A stretch of DNA of 36,021 nucleotides, taken from Roseivivax isoporae LMG 25204 (GTDB lineage: Bacteria > Pseudomonadota > Alphaproteobacteria > Rhodobacterales > Rhodobacteraceae). Positions 8,421 to 15,890 of the stretch are shown here, in pieces. Within the stretch, counting starts at the first letter, position 1. The number at the start of each line of letters is the position of its first letter. The stretch covers positions 1-36,021 of the forward strand of contig NZ_JAME01000040.1 of assembly GCF_000521865.1 (NCBI RefSeq). Reading direction: 5' to 3'. The notes beneath the pieces are model-generated. The model was not told the DNA's origin, made no database searches, and was given only the letters and a program-made list of their open reading frames with translations. A program made the translations under genes and the position numbers.

Positions 8421-8879
8421 ATGACGCCTGACGAGACGGATCTGCGGATCCTGAGGGTGCTGCAGCGGCGCGGCCGCATCTCGAATGCCGAACTCGCGGA
8501 GGAAGCCAACCTGTCCGCCTCCTCCTGCCACCGGCGGGTGCAGCGGCTCGAGTCCGCGGGACTGATCGCGGCCTATGTGGCCCTGCTCGACCCGCGCAAG
8601 TTCGGCCTGCCGACCACCGTCTTCGTCGAGATCACGCTGTCGGGACAGTCCGACGAGGTGCTCGACGCCTTCGAGACCGCGATCCGGCGGGTCCCGGACG
8701 TGCTCGAATGCCACCTGATGGCCGGCTCCGCCGACTACCTGCTCAAGATCGTGGCGGAGGACACCGAGGATTTCGCGCGGATTCACCGCCAGTACCTGAC
8801 CCGACTGCCCCACGTGACGCAGATGCAGTCGAGTTTCGCGCTGCGCACGGTGTTCCGCACCACCGCGCTGCCGGTCTGA
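8421..8879 (+). CDS. Lrp/AsnC family transcriptional regulator
   Basis: This DNA-binding regulator (152 residues from the ATG at 8421) has an N-terminal winged helix-turn-helix (ISNAELAEEANLSASSCHRRVQRLESAGLI, about residues 22-51). A RAM/AsnC ligand-binding domain follows (VFVEITLSG..., then VLECHLMAGSADYLLKIVAED with the G-x-x-D-Y core). A TTG at 8400 is also in frame, but ATG 8421 sits an acceptable distance (about 11 bp) after GAAGGA and starts right at MTPDETDLRIL, the usual Lrp N-terminus. Being divergent from ald, it probably controls alanine dehydrogenase in response to alanine or a related amino acid; that is inferred from position. Confidence 0.93.
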   Translation: MTPDETDLRILRVLQRRGRISNAELAEEANLSASSCHRRVQRLESAGLIAAYVALLDPRKFGLPTTVFVEITLSGQSDEVLDAFETAIRRVPDVLECHLMAGSADYLLKIVAEDTEDFARIHRQYLTRLPHVTQMQSSFALRTVFRTTALPV

Positions 8880-8912
8880 GCCCCGCTTATTCCGACGTCG
8901 CGTCAACGCCTT

Positions 8913-8932
8913 GGGATGCATGTCCGCATCCC
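8913..8932 (+). terminator. Hairpin downstream of the Lrp gene
   Basis: GGGATGC-atgtcc-GCATCCC forms a perfect 7-bp stem with a 6-nt loop, 33 bp after the regulator's stop. No T-run follows, so it may be a weak or Rho-assisted terminator. Confidence 0.4.
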
Positions 8933-8947
8933 GGCCGCCGGCCGCGC

Positions 8948-8975
8948 TTGCAACGCGCGCCCCGCGGGTTAGAGT
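8948..8975 (+). promoter_or_regulatory. Candidate promoter of the BCCT transporter
   Basis: TTGCAA (8948-8953) and TAGAGT (8970-8975) are 16 bp apart, about 60 bp before the transporter ATG. Seen by eye only. Confidence 0.35.
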
Positions 8976-9035
8976 TCGTGACCAGCCGGAAGAACAACAA
9001 CCTGCCGCCGGCAAGGGATCAGGGAGCCACGCCAC

Positions 9036-10685
9036 ATGCACGACAAGATGCCCCAGGAACGCCTTCTGTTCTTTCCGAAGGTCAACAAACGCGTCTTTTC
9101 CGTCTCGGCGATCCTGATCGTCGGGTTCATCCTCTTCGGGGCGCTCTTCAACGACGCGGCCTCCGCGATCTTCTCGGGCGCGCAGGCATGGCTCGCCAGC
9201 ACCTTCGGATGGGCGATGATCCTGCTCGTGAACGTGCTGCTGGTCTCGGTCATCTTCCTCGCGCTCGGACGCTACGGCGACATCCGGCTCGGACGCATGA
9301 ACGAGACGCCGACCTACGACCTCTTCTCGTGGACCGCGATGCTGTTCTCGGCGGGGATCGGCATCGGGCTCATCTACTGGGGCGTGGCAGAGCCGCTCTA
9401 CCACTACTTCGCACCGCCCGTCGGCGAGCCCGAGACGCAGGAGGCCGCGCAGCAGGCGATGGTCCTGTCCTTCCTGCACTGGGGCTTCCACGCATGGGCG
9501 GTCTACGCGATCGTGGCGCTGAGCCTCGCCTACTTCCATTTCCGCAAGGGCCTGCCGCTCACGATCCGCTCGGCGCTCTATCCGCTGCTCGGCGACCGGA
9601 TCTTCGGCTTCTGGGGTGACGTGGTCGACATCCTAGCGGTGTTCGGCACCATGTTCGGCATCGTCACCTCGCTCGGGCTCGGGGCGATGCAGATCAATTC
9701 CGGGCTCGGCCAGGTCTTCGGCATCGGCCAGTCGACCACGGTGCAGATCCTCGTCATCGCCATCATCACCGCCATGGCCACGCTGTCGGTGGTGGCGGGC
9801 CTCGACGGCGGGATCAAGCGGCTGTCCAACATCAACATCCTGCTCAGCATGGTCTTCCTCGTCTTCATGCTGATCATGGGCCCCACCCTCTTCATCTTCG
9901 ACACCTACGTGCAGAGTTACGGCGCATACCTGCGCGACCTCGTGCAGTGGGGCACCTGGGCCGAGGCATGGCAGGAGGACGGCACCTGGCAGAACTCCTG
10001 GACGATCTTCTACTGGGCGTGGTGGGTCAGCTGGGCGCCCTTCGTCGGCGTGTTCGTCGCCCGGATCAGCCGCGGCCGCACGATCCGCGAGTTCCTGATC
10101 GGCGTCATGCTGCTGCCGGCCTCGATCATGTTCTTCTGGTTCTGCGCGTTCGGCGGCACGGCGCTGCAAATCTCGCTCGGGGGCGACCCGACGCTGGTCG
10201 AGGCGACGCGCAATTCCTACGGCGACGCGATGTTCGCCCTGCTCGACTACTTCCCCGCCTCCGACCTCATGTCGGGCTTCGCCATCGTGCTGATCGTCCT
10301 GTGGTTCGTCACCTCGTCGGACTCGGGCTCCTTCGTGATCGACATGCTGACCGCCGGCGGCGATCCCGATCCCCCGAAGGTGCAGCGCATCTTCTGGGCG
10401 GTGAGCGAGGGCGCGGTCGCGTCGGTCCTCCTGCTGGCCGGGGGCCTCTCGGCGCTGCAGGCGGCGGCCGTGGTCGCGGGCTTTCCCTTCGCGGTCGTGG
10501 TGTTCCTGATCCTGATCGGGCTCGTCCGGGCGCTCCGCTGGGATCCGCTGATGATCTACCGCCACAACCAGAAGTACCGCAGCGACGCAGAGGCCGATCA
10601 CGCCATGCCGAACGAGCTGCCGGGCGACCTCTACGGCGCGGACCCGACACCGCCGCCGCGGTCCGAACCGAGCCCGGCCGAGTGA
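9036..10685 (+). CDS. BCCT family betaine/choline/carnitine transporter
   Basis: This is a secondary transporter for quaternary ammonium osmolytes, 549 residues with twelve hydrophobic segments, the normal BCCT core. Diagnostic stretches are TYDLFSWTAMLFSAGIGIGLIYWGVAEP (substrate/ion site in TM3), WAVYAIVALSLAYFHFRKGLPLTIRSALYP, and the tryptophan-rich signature YWAWWVSWAPFVGVFVARISRGRTIREF. In the Na-coupled BetP the TM3 motif is GMGIG; here the methionine position is isoleucine (AGIGIG). The cytoplasmic tails are short, so osmotic gating like that of BetP or BetT is not obvious. GGGAG lies about 9 bp before the ATG. No betaine-catabolic genes are adjacent, so the exact substrate is open. 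Confidence 0.95.
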   Translation: MHDKMPQERLLFFPKVNKRVFSVSAILIVGFILFGALFNDAASAIFSGAQAWLASTFGWAMILLVNVLLVSVIFLALGRYGDIRLGRMNETPTYDLFSWTAMLFSAGIGIGLIYWGVAEPLYHYFAPPVGEPETQEAAQQAMVLSFLHWGFHAWAVYAIVALSLAYFHFRKGLPLTIRSALYPLLGDRIFGFWGDVVDILAVFGTMFGIVTSLGLGAMQINSGLGQVFGIGQSTTVQILVIAIITAMATLSVVAGLDGGIKRLSNINILLSMVFLVFMLIMGPTLFIFDTYVQSYGAYLRDLVQWGTWAEAWQEDGTWQNSWTIFYWAWWVSWAPFVGVFVARISRGRTIREFLIGVMLLPASIMFFWFCAFGGTALQISLGGDPTLVEATRNSYGDAMFALLDYFPASDLMSGFAIVLIVLWFVTSSDSGSFVIDMLTAGGDPDPPKVQRIFWAVSEGAVASVLLLAGGLSALQAAAVVAGFPFAVVVFLILIGLVRALRWDPLMIYRHNQKYRSDAEADHAMPNELPGDLYGADPTPPPRSEPSPAE

Positions 10686-10691
10686 TCCCCT

Positions 10692-10718
10692 GCCCCCCGC
10701 GCCATCCGTGCGGGGGGC
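10692..10718 (+). terminator. Strong hairpin after the BCCT gene
   Basis: GCCCCCCGC and GCGGGGGGC form a perfect 9-bp stem around a 9-nt loop, 6 bp after the transporter stop. It is followed by CATCCG rather than a T-run, so intrinsic termination would be atypical. Confidence 0.55.
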
Positions 10719-10810
10719 CATCCGCGACAAGTCGCGGGACTTCCTCAAGCCGATCTTCAGACTTCGTGGGTAGAACCGGTGCGCATGCATGTCCGCGCCG
10801 GAGGTCTTCC

Positions 10811-12673
10811 ATGACGTTCACGCCCATCCTCGTCGGCACCGGCCTCGCCGGCTACGCCTACCTGCGGCGGACGCAGGACGACCAGATCGCGCGCCTCGCC
10901 GCCTCCGCGCAGCCTGCCCGCGACATCGCGCAGTTCCGAGACCGCATCGCGCAAGTGCAGGACGTGGACGACCTGATGAACGACCGCGCGCTCCTGCGCG
11001 TGGCGCTCGGGGCCTTCGGGCTCGACGACGACATCGCCAACACCGCCTTCATCCGCCGCGTGCTCGAGGGCGATCCGGGCGACCCCGAGGCGCTGGTGAA
11101 CCGTCTCGCCGACAAGCGCTATCTGGCCTTCGCGCGCAGCTTCAACTTCGCGGGCACGCCCCGGCTGCCAGGAGCCGACGCCACCGCCGCGCTCCGCGAC
11201 GAACTGGCCGGCGTGCCCTCGGTCGAGGCGCTGCTTGCCGACAGCGCGCTCCTCGGCCGCGCGCTCGACGCCTTCGACCTCGGCGCCGACCGCGACCGCA
11301 CGGTGTTCCTCTCGCGCGTCCTGCGCTCCGATCCCGACGACCCCGGCTCGCTGGTGAACCGTCTGGGCGATGCGCGATACCTCGGCCTCGCCCGCGCCTT
11401 CCAGGACAAGGCGCCGGGCCTGTCGGCGGATTTCGTCGCCCGTGCGGGCGAGGAGGCGGCGGCGCGGCTCGGGGCGCTCGCGACCTCGGACGACCTTCTG
11501 GCGGACCGCACGCTCCTGCGCAGCGCGCTGCGCGTCTACGGGCTCGAGGACCGGATCGGCGACGCGTACTTCCTCAAGCGCGTGCTCGACAGCGATCCCG
11601 ACGATCCCGCCTCCTTCGCCAACGCGCTGAGCGATCCGCGCTACGGCGAGCTTGCCCGCGCCTTCGGGTTCGACCGGCGCGCCGCCGCGCAGACCTCCGT
11701 CTACGGCTTCGCCGCGGCGATCCGCGACAGGCTCGACACCCTGCGCACGTCGGACGCGCTTCTCGACGACCCCGACCTCCTGCGCCGCGCGCTCGACCTC
11801 TTCGGGCTCGAGGGCGCGGACCGGGCCTTTCTCAAGTCGGTGCTCGATTCGGACCTTGCCGACCCGGCGTCGGTCGCCAACCGGCAGGAGGACCCGCGCT
11901 ACCGCGCGCTCGCCGGTGCCTTCGACTTCGGCGCCATGCTGGGCGGCACGCCGCAGGACGAGGCACAGCGCCGCATCACCCGGCTCATCGACGCGGTCGA
12001 GGGGCGACGCACGCAACCGGCGGACCCCGCGCAGCTCTTCGCGGATCCCACCCTGATGGTCGCGACGATGACCTTCTTCGACGTCACTCTCGGAGACTCC
12101 GGCGTGCGCTACGCCCGTGCCGCGCTCGACTCGCTCGACCCCGAAAGCCCGTTCGCGGGCACTCTCGACCCCGATCCGCGCTACCGCGCGTTCCACGCCG
12201 CCATGGATTTCCGCCCGGCCCCCGAGGGCCGCGCCTATCCCCCGGGTTTCGCCGAGGCGGTGACGCAGGCCTATCTCGAACGCCAGTTCGAGCTGCGCGT
12301 GGGCGAGATCGACAACACGCTGCGCGTCGCGCTGAGCTTCGAGCGCGACCTCGGCGACGTCGCCGCGCGCTTCGGCAGCGAGAGCGGGCGCTGGTTCGCG
12401 GTCCTCTCGTCGCAGCCCCTGCGCCTGTTCTTCGAGACGAGCTTCGGCCTGCCGCAGAACTTCGGCACCGTCGACGTGGACCGGCAGGTGACGATCCTGC
12501 GCGAGTGGGCCGAACGCGCCTACGGGACCTCGGCGATCGGCGACCTCCTTGCCGATCCCGCGCGGATCGAGGACATGCGCCGCACCTTCCTCGCCGCCTC
12601 GCAAACCCTGCAGCGCGCGCAGGTCCAGCCCTTCGGCAACACGAGCGCGCTCACGCTCTTCGGCGCAGGCTGA
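10811..12673 (+). CDS. Five-repeat DUF1217 protein (flagellum-associated family)
   Basis: This 620-residue soluble protein is built from tandem copies of the DUF1217 motif. Repeats occur at about residues 51-113, 137-198, 225-287, 312-373 and 405-467, spaced 86-93 residues. Each follows the pattern LL-x-D-x-x-LL-(7-8)-GL, then FL-x-R-V-L-x-S-D-x-x-DP, then DPRY-x-x-LA-x-AF-x-F. The fifth is the most divergent, and a C-terminal domain (about 480-620) follows. DUF1217 proteins in other alphaproteobacteria are encoded inside flagellar clusters, and the mutant phenotype known to me is not precise enough to name a role. No flagellar gene is in this window, so a motility role here is inference. The ATG at 10811 follows GGAGGTC. 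No signal peptide or clear membrane helix. Confidence 0.85.
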   Translation: MTFTPILVGTGLAGYAYLRRTQDDQIARLAASAQPARDIAQFRDRIAQVQDVDDLMNDRALLRVALGAFGLDDDIANTAFIRRVLEGDPGDPEALVNRLADKRYLAFARSFNFAGTPRLPGADATAALRDELAGVPSVEALLADSALLGRALDAFDLGADRDRTVFLSRVLRSDPDDPGSLVNRLGDARYLGLARAFQDKAPGLSADFVARAGEEAAARLGALATSDDLLADRTLLRSALRVYGLEDRIGDAYFLKRVLDSDPDDPASFANALSDPRYGELARAFGFDRRAAAQTSVYGFAAAIRDRLDTLRTSDALLDDPDLLRRALDLFGLEGADRAFLKSVLDSDLADPASVANRQEDPRYRALAGAFDFGAMLGGTPQDEAQRRITRLIDAVEGRRTQPADPAQLFADPTLMVATMTFFDVTLGDSGVRYARAALDSLDPESPFAGTLDPDPRYRAFHAAMDFRPAPEGRAYPPGFAEAVTQAYLERQFELRVGEIDNTLRVALSFERDLGDVAARFGSESGRWFAVLSSQPLRLFFETSFGLPQNFGTVDVDRQVTILREWAERAYGTSAIGDLLADPARIEDMRRTFLAASQTLQRAQVQPFGNTSALTLFGAG

Positions 12674-12721
12674 GGACAGCGGGAAACCGCGGACGGCAGC
12701 GCACCGTTCCCCGCAAACGAC

Positions 12722-12755
12722 AAACCCCCGAAAGGCGTTGCCGCCCCGGGGGTCG
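12722..12755 (-). terminator. Rho-independent terminator of rpsU
   Basis: On the minus strand ACCCCCG (12753-12747) pairs with CGGGGGT (12730-12724) around a 16-nt loop and is followed by TTTGTCGTTT. It lies about 30 bp after the rpsU stop, and just after the convergent DUF1217 gene. Confidence 0.65.
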
Positions 12756-12782
12756 TCTGACGTTTCGCGTGATCGGAAGCGC

Positions 12783-12989
12783 TTACAGCAGCCCTTCGCG
12801 CTGGGCCTTCTTGCGCGCCAGTTTACGGGCGCGGCGGATGGCCTCGGCCTTCTCGCGGGCTTTCTTCTCGGACGGCTTCTCGAAATGCTGCCGAAGCTTC
12901 ATTTCCCGGAACACGCCCTCGCGCTGAAGCTTCTTCTTCAGGGCACGAAGTGCCTGATCGACGTTGTTGTCGCGAACACTGACCTGCAT
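12783..12989 (-). CDS. rpsU: 30S ribosomal protein S21 (bS21)
   Basis: bS21 is a small basic protein near the anti-Shine-Dalgarno end of 16S rRNA that helps select mRNAs at initiation. The 68-residue sequence is complete and typical: [25 protein letters not shown], then [35 protein letters not shown]. It is monocistronic, with its own promoter, a structured leader and a terminator. It is divergent from the COQ9-type gene and convergent with the DUF1217 gene. The Shine-Dalgarno is AGGTGG about 9 bp before the ATG. Confidence 0.98.
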   Translation of the reverse strand: MQVSVRDNNVDQALRALKKKLQREGVFREMKLRQHFEKPSEKKAREKAEAIRRARKLARKKAQREGLL

Positions 12990-13019
12990 GTGGTTGTCAC
13001 CACCTTTCTGTGTTGGAGT

Positions 13020-13033
13020 TGCATGGAAATGCA
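13020..13033 (-). promoter_or_regulatory. Small hairpin at the 5' end of the rpsU leader
   Basis: TGCAT-TTCC-ATGCA is a perfect 5-bp inverted repeat that would lie within the first few nucleotides of the rpsU transcript, given the promoter position. It could protect the 5' end or regulate initiation; that is inference. Confidence 0.35.
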
Positions 13034-13042
13034 GGAGGTGGC

Positions 13043-13071
13043 CCTATAACAAGGACCGCCTAGCTTGTCCA
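13043..13071 (-). promoter_or_regulatory. Sigma-70 promoter of rpsU
   Basis: On the minus strand TGGACA (13071-13066) and TATAGG (13048-13043) are separated by exactly 17 bp. This is among the best promoter matches in the window. Transcription would begin near 13036, giving a leader of about 47 nt. Confidence 0.6.
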
Positions 13072-13123
13072 GTGCCGCGCGTCCCCGCCCGCGGCCCGGC
13101 TGCGCCCTGAAAGGAGATCCCGC

Positions 13124-13804
13124 ATGACCGACGACCCGACCGACGCCCTGCTCGACGCGGCGCTCATGCACGTGCCCTTCGACGGATGGTCCGAGACGAC
13201 GTTCCGCGCCGCCATCGCCGACAGCGGCATCGACGCCACCGTCGCCCGCGGCCTCTTCCCCCGCGGCGCCATCGACCTGGCCCGCGCCTACCACCGTCGC
13301 GGCGACCGGATCATGCAGGACCGCCTCGCCGCGACCGACATGGCCGGCATGCGCTTCCGCGACAAGGTGGTGCTGGCCGTGCGCACGAGGATCGAGGCCT
13401 CGGAGAACCGCGAGGCGGTGCGCCGCGGCAGCACGTTCTTTTCCCTGCCGCCCTATGCCGCCGAGGGTGCGCGCATGATCTGGGACACCGCGGATGCCAT
13501 CCTGCTCGCGATCGGCGACACGTCCGAGGACGGCACCTGGTACACCAAGCGGCTGTCGCTGTCGGGCGTCTATTCCGCGACCGTGCTCTACTGGCTCGGC
13601 GACGACTCCGTCGGTCACCACGAGACCTGGGGCTTTCTCGACCGCCGCATCGAGGACGTGATGCGGTTCGAGAAGGCGAAGGCGACCGCGCGCAAGACCC
13701 CGCTCGTGGGCCCGCTGGTCGCCCTGCCCGAGACGCTGCTGTCGCGCCTGCGCCGGCCCGGCGGCGGCCGCCGCCACGACATCCCCGGCGGCGCACGCGA
13801 TTGA
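13124..13804 (+). CDS. COQ9 family protein (ubiquinone biosynthesis)
   Basis: This 226-residue protein belongs to the COQ9 family, a TetR-like fold that in mitochondria binds lipid and assists the COQ7 hydroxylase in ubiquinone synthesis. It shows the family pattern: LLDAALMHVPFDGWSETTFRAAIADSGID, then a central RFRDKVVLAVRTRIEA, and the C-terminal SLSGVYSATVLYWLGDDS followed by ETWGFLDRRIEDVMRFEK, all close to alphaproteobacterial and mitochondrial COQ9. The start follows AAAGGAGATCCCGC, a strong Shine-Dalgarno. Two quinone oxidoreductase genes follow on the same strand, so the region has a quinone theme, although those enzymes do not make ubiquinone. Confidence 0.9.
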   Translation: MTDDPTDALLDAALMHVPFDGWSETTFRAAIADSGIDATVARGLFPRGAIDLARAYHRRGDRIMQDRLAATDMAGMRFRDKVVLAVRTRIEASENREAVRRGSTFFSLPPYAAEGARMIWDTADAILLAIGDTSEDGTWYTKRLSLSGVYSATVLYWLGDDSVGHHETWGFLDRRIEDVMRFEKAKATARKTPLVGPLVALPETLLSRLRRPGGGRRHDIPGGARD

Positions 13805-13865
13805 CCCCGGCGCGGCGAGGCGCCAACACTCGGCGCGCACCGGAATGACACGAGGAGCGAATGCA

Positions 13866-14849
13866 GTGAGCGACAGGATGCGCGTGGTCGAGATCACCGA
13901 GGCGGGCGGCCCGGAGGTGCTGAAACCCGCGACCCGCGACGTGCCCGAACCGGGGCACGGCCAGGTGCTGATCCGCATCGCCTGGGCCGGCGTGAACCGT
14001 CCCGACGCGCTCCAGCGCGCGGGCCTTTACGCGCCGCCGCCCGAGGCGAGCGACCTGCCCGGGCTCGAGGCCTCGGGCGAGATCGCCGCGGTCGGGCCGG
14101 GCGTCGACGGGCTCGCCGTCGGCGACGCGGTCTGCGCGCTCCTGCCCGGGGGCGGCTATGCCGAATACGCCGTCACGCCGGCGGCCCATTGCCTGCCCGT
14201 GCCCGAGGGCATGGGCCTCAAGGAGGCGGCCTGCCTGCCCGAGACCTATTTCACCGTCTGGTCGAACGTGTTCCAGCGCGGCAAGCTGTCCGCCGGCGAA
14301 CGGTTCCTCGTCCACGGCGGATCGTCGGGCATCGGCACGACCGCGATCCAGCTTGCCGCCGTCTTCGGCGCGCGGGTCTTCGCGACCGCCGGGTCGGCCG
14401 AGAAATGCGCGCGCTGCACCGCGCTAGGCGCAGAGCGCGCGATCAACTACCGCGAGGAGGATTTCGTGACGATCCTCCGCGAGGCGGGCGGCGCGGACCT
14501 CATCCTCGACATGGTGGGCGGCGACTACATCCCGCGGAACGTCAAGGCGCTCGCCGATGACGGCAGGCTCGTGCAGATCGCGTTCCTGTCCGGGCCGAAG
14601 GTCGACATGAACTTCGCCCAGCTGATGACGCGCCGGCTGACGATCACGGGCTCCACCCTGCGCCCGCAGAGCGACCTCGCCAAGGCGCGCATCGCCGATG
14701 CGCTGCGGGCCGAGGTCTGGCCGCTGCTCGCGGCCGGTCGTGTCGCGCCGGTCATGGATTCCGAGTTCCCGCTGGCCGAGGCCGCCGCCGCGCATGCGCG
14801 CATGGAAAGCTCGGGCCACGTGGGAAAGATCGTGCTGAAGGTGGCCTGA
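13866..14849 (+). CDS. NAD(P)H-quinone oxidoreductase, PIG3-like (MDR family)
   Basis: This zinc-free medium-chain dehydrogenase/reductase is predicted to reduce quinones with NADPH. It is 327 residues from the chosen GTG. The N-terminus MRVVEITEAGGPEVL is that of the PIG3/QOR group. The substrate domain includes GVNRPDALQRAGLYAPPP and LPGLEASGEI; the Rossmann part has FLVHGGSSGIGTTAIQLA (nucleotide glycine motif), then DLILDMVGGDYI and a C-terminal SGHVGKIVLKV. GTG 13866 lies 8 bp after GAGGAG; ATG 13845 and ATG 13878 are also in frame, but the first has no Shine-Dalgarno and the third is a poorer fit. It is followed 23 bp later by a paralogue. Confidence 0.9.
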   Translation: MSDRMRVVEITEAGGPEVLKPATRDVPEPGHGQVLIRIAWAGVNRPDALQRAGLYAPPPEASDLPGLEASGEIAAVGPGVDGLAVGDAVCALLPGGGYAEYAVTPAAHCLPVPEGMGLKEAACLPETYFTVWSNVFQRGKLSAGERFLVHGGSSGIGTTAIQLAAVFGARVFATAGSAEKCARCTALGAERAINYREEDFVTILREAGGADLILDMVGGDYIPRNVKALADDGRLVQIAFLSGPKVDMNFAQLMTRRLTITGSTLRPQSDLAKARIADALRAEVWPLLAAGRVAPVMDSEFPLAEAAAAHARMESSGHVGKIVLKVA

Positions 14850-14872
14850 GACGGCCCGAGGAAAGGAACGGA

Positions 14873-15847
14873 ATGGCAAGGACGGCAATCATCGAAGCAG
14901 CGGGCGGCCCCGAGGTCCTCAAGATCGTGGACCGCGAGGTGGGCGAGCCGGGCCCGGGCGAGATCCGCATCCGCCACGAGGCTTGCGGGCTGAACTACAT
15001 CGACGTCTACCAGCGCTCCGGGCTCTACCCGCTCGAACTGCCGCACGCGCTCGGAATGGAGGCCGCGGGCGTGGTCGAGGCGGTGGGGGACGGCGTCACG
15101 CACCTCGCCCCCGGCGACCGCGCGGCCTATGCCTCGACCCCGCCGGGCGCCTATACCGAGGCGCGGGTGATGCCGGCGGCGCAGGTCTGCAGGCTGCCCG
15201 ACGCGATCTCCTTCGAGGAGGGCGCGGCGATGATGCTGAAGGGCCTGACGGTGCAGTATCTCTTCCACCGCACCACGCCCCTCAAGAGCGGCGACACGGT
15301 GCTGTTCCATGCCGCGGCGGGGGGCGTCGGCCTGATCGCCTGCCAATGGGCGAAATCCGAGGGCATCCGCCTCATCGGCACCGCCGGCGGCCCCGAGAAG
15401 TGCAGGCTCGCGCTCGAGCACGGCGCGTCGGACTGCATCGACTACCGGTCGGGGGACTGGGTGTCTCAGGTGCGCGCGCTGACGGACGGCAAGGGCGTGC
15501 AGGCGGTGATGGACGGCGTCGGCAAGGACACGTTCGAGGGCTCGCTCGACTGCCTCGCACCCTTCGGCATGATGATGTCCTTCGGCAACGCCTCGGGCCC
15601 GGTGCCGCCCCTCGACATCGCCATCCTTGGCAAGAAGGGGTCGCTGAAGCTCACGCGGCCCACGGTCTTCTCCCACATCGCGGTGCACGAGACGTGCCAG
15701 GCGATGGCCGCGATGCTGATGGACAAGGTCGGATCGGGGGCGGTCGCCATCCGCATCGACCAGCGCTTCCCGCTCGACGAGGTGCGCGCCGCGCACGAGG
15801 CGCTCGAGGCCCGCAGGACGACCGGCTCGACGGTTCTGACGATCTGA
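14873..15847 (+). CDS. Quinone oxidoreductase, QorA-like (MDR family)
   Basis: This is a second zinc-free MDR enzyme, 324 residues, nearer to classical QOR/zeta-crystallin. It has ACGLNYIDVYQRSGLYPLELPHALGMEAAGVV, the R-x-x-Y/A segment DRAAYASTPPGAYTE, the NADPH motif HAAAGGVGLIACQWAK, and SLKLTRPTVFSHI near the C-terminus. The protein is clearly different from the preceding PIG3-like paralogue, so this is not a recent duplication. Expected activity is one-electron or enone/quinone reduction with NADPH; the physiological substrate is unknown. AAAGGAAC stands about 7 bp before the ATG. Confidence 0.92.
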   Translation: MARTAIIEAAGGPEVLKIVDREVGEPGPGEIRIRHEACGLNYIDVYQRSGLYPLELPHALGMEAAGVVEAVGDGVTHLAPGDRAAYASTPPGAYTEARVMPAAQVCRLPDAISFEEGAAMMLKGLTVQYLFHRTTPLKSGDTVLFHAAAGGVGLIACQWAKSEGIRLIGTAGGPEKCRLALEHGASDCIDYRSGDWVSQVRALTDGKGVQAVMDGVGKDTFEGSLDCLAPFGMMMSFGNASGPVPPLDIAILGKKGSLKLTRPTVFSHIAVHETCQAMAAMLMDKVGSGAVAIRIDQRFPLDEVRAAHEALEARRTTGSTVLTI

Positions 15848-15853
15848 CGCGGC

Positions 15854-15880
15854 GGGGCGGGGCACGTCGGCCCCCGCCCC
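15854..15880. terminator. Bidirectional GC hairpin between convergent genes
   Basis: GGGGCGGGG (15854-15862) pairs with CCCCGCCCC (15872-15880) in a 9-bp stem, between the stops of the quinone oxidoreductase and the PLP enzyme. There is no T-run on either side. Confidence 0.5.
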
Positions 15881-15890
15881 GTCCGGCGGA

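Noticed and set aside
6726-9539. 937-codon minus-strand open frame spanning yigZ-like, ald and the Lrp gene
   Set aside because: It crosses several recognised genes in a shifted frame and matches no family; a GC-rich shadow.
9947-10810. Long in-frame extension upstream of the DUF1217 start, overlapping the BCCT gene
   Set aside because: Residues there are Arg-rich shadow of the transporter; the true start is the ATG at 10811 with a Shine-Dalgarno.
13866-15847. Tandem duplication of a quinone oxidoreductase
   Set aside because: The two proteins differ in signature motifs (PIG3-like versus QOR-like), so they are old paralogues rather than a recent duplication.
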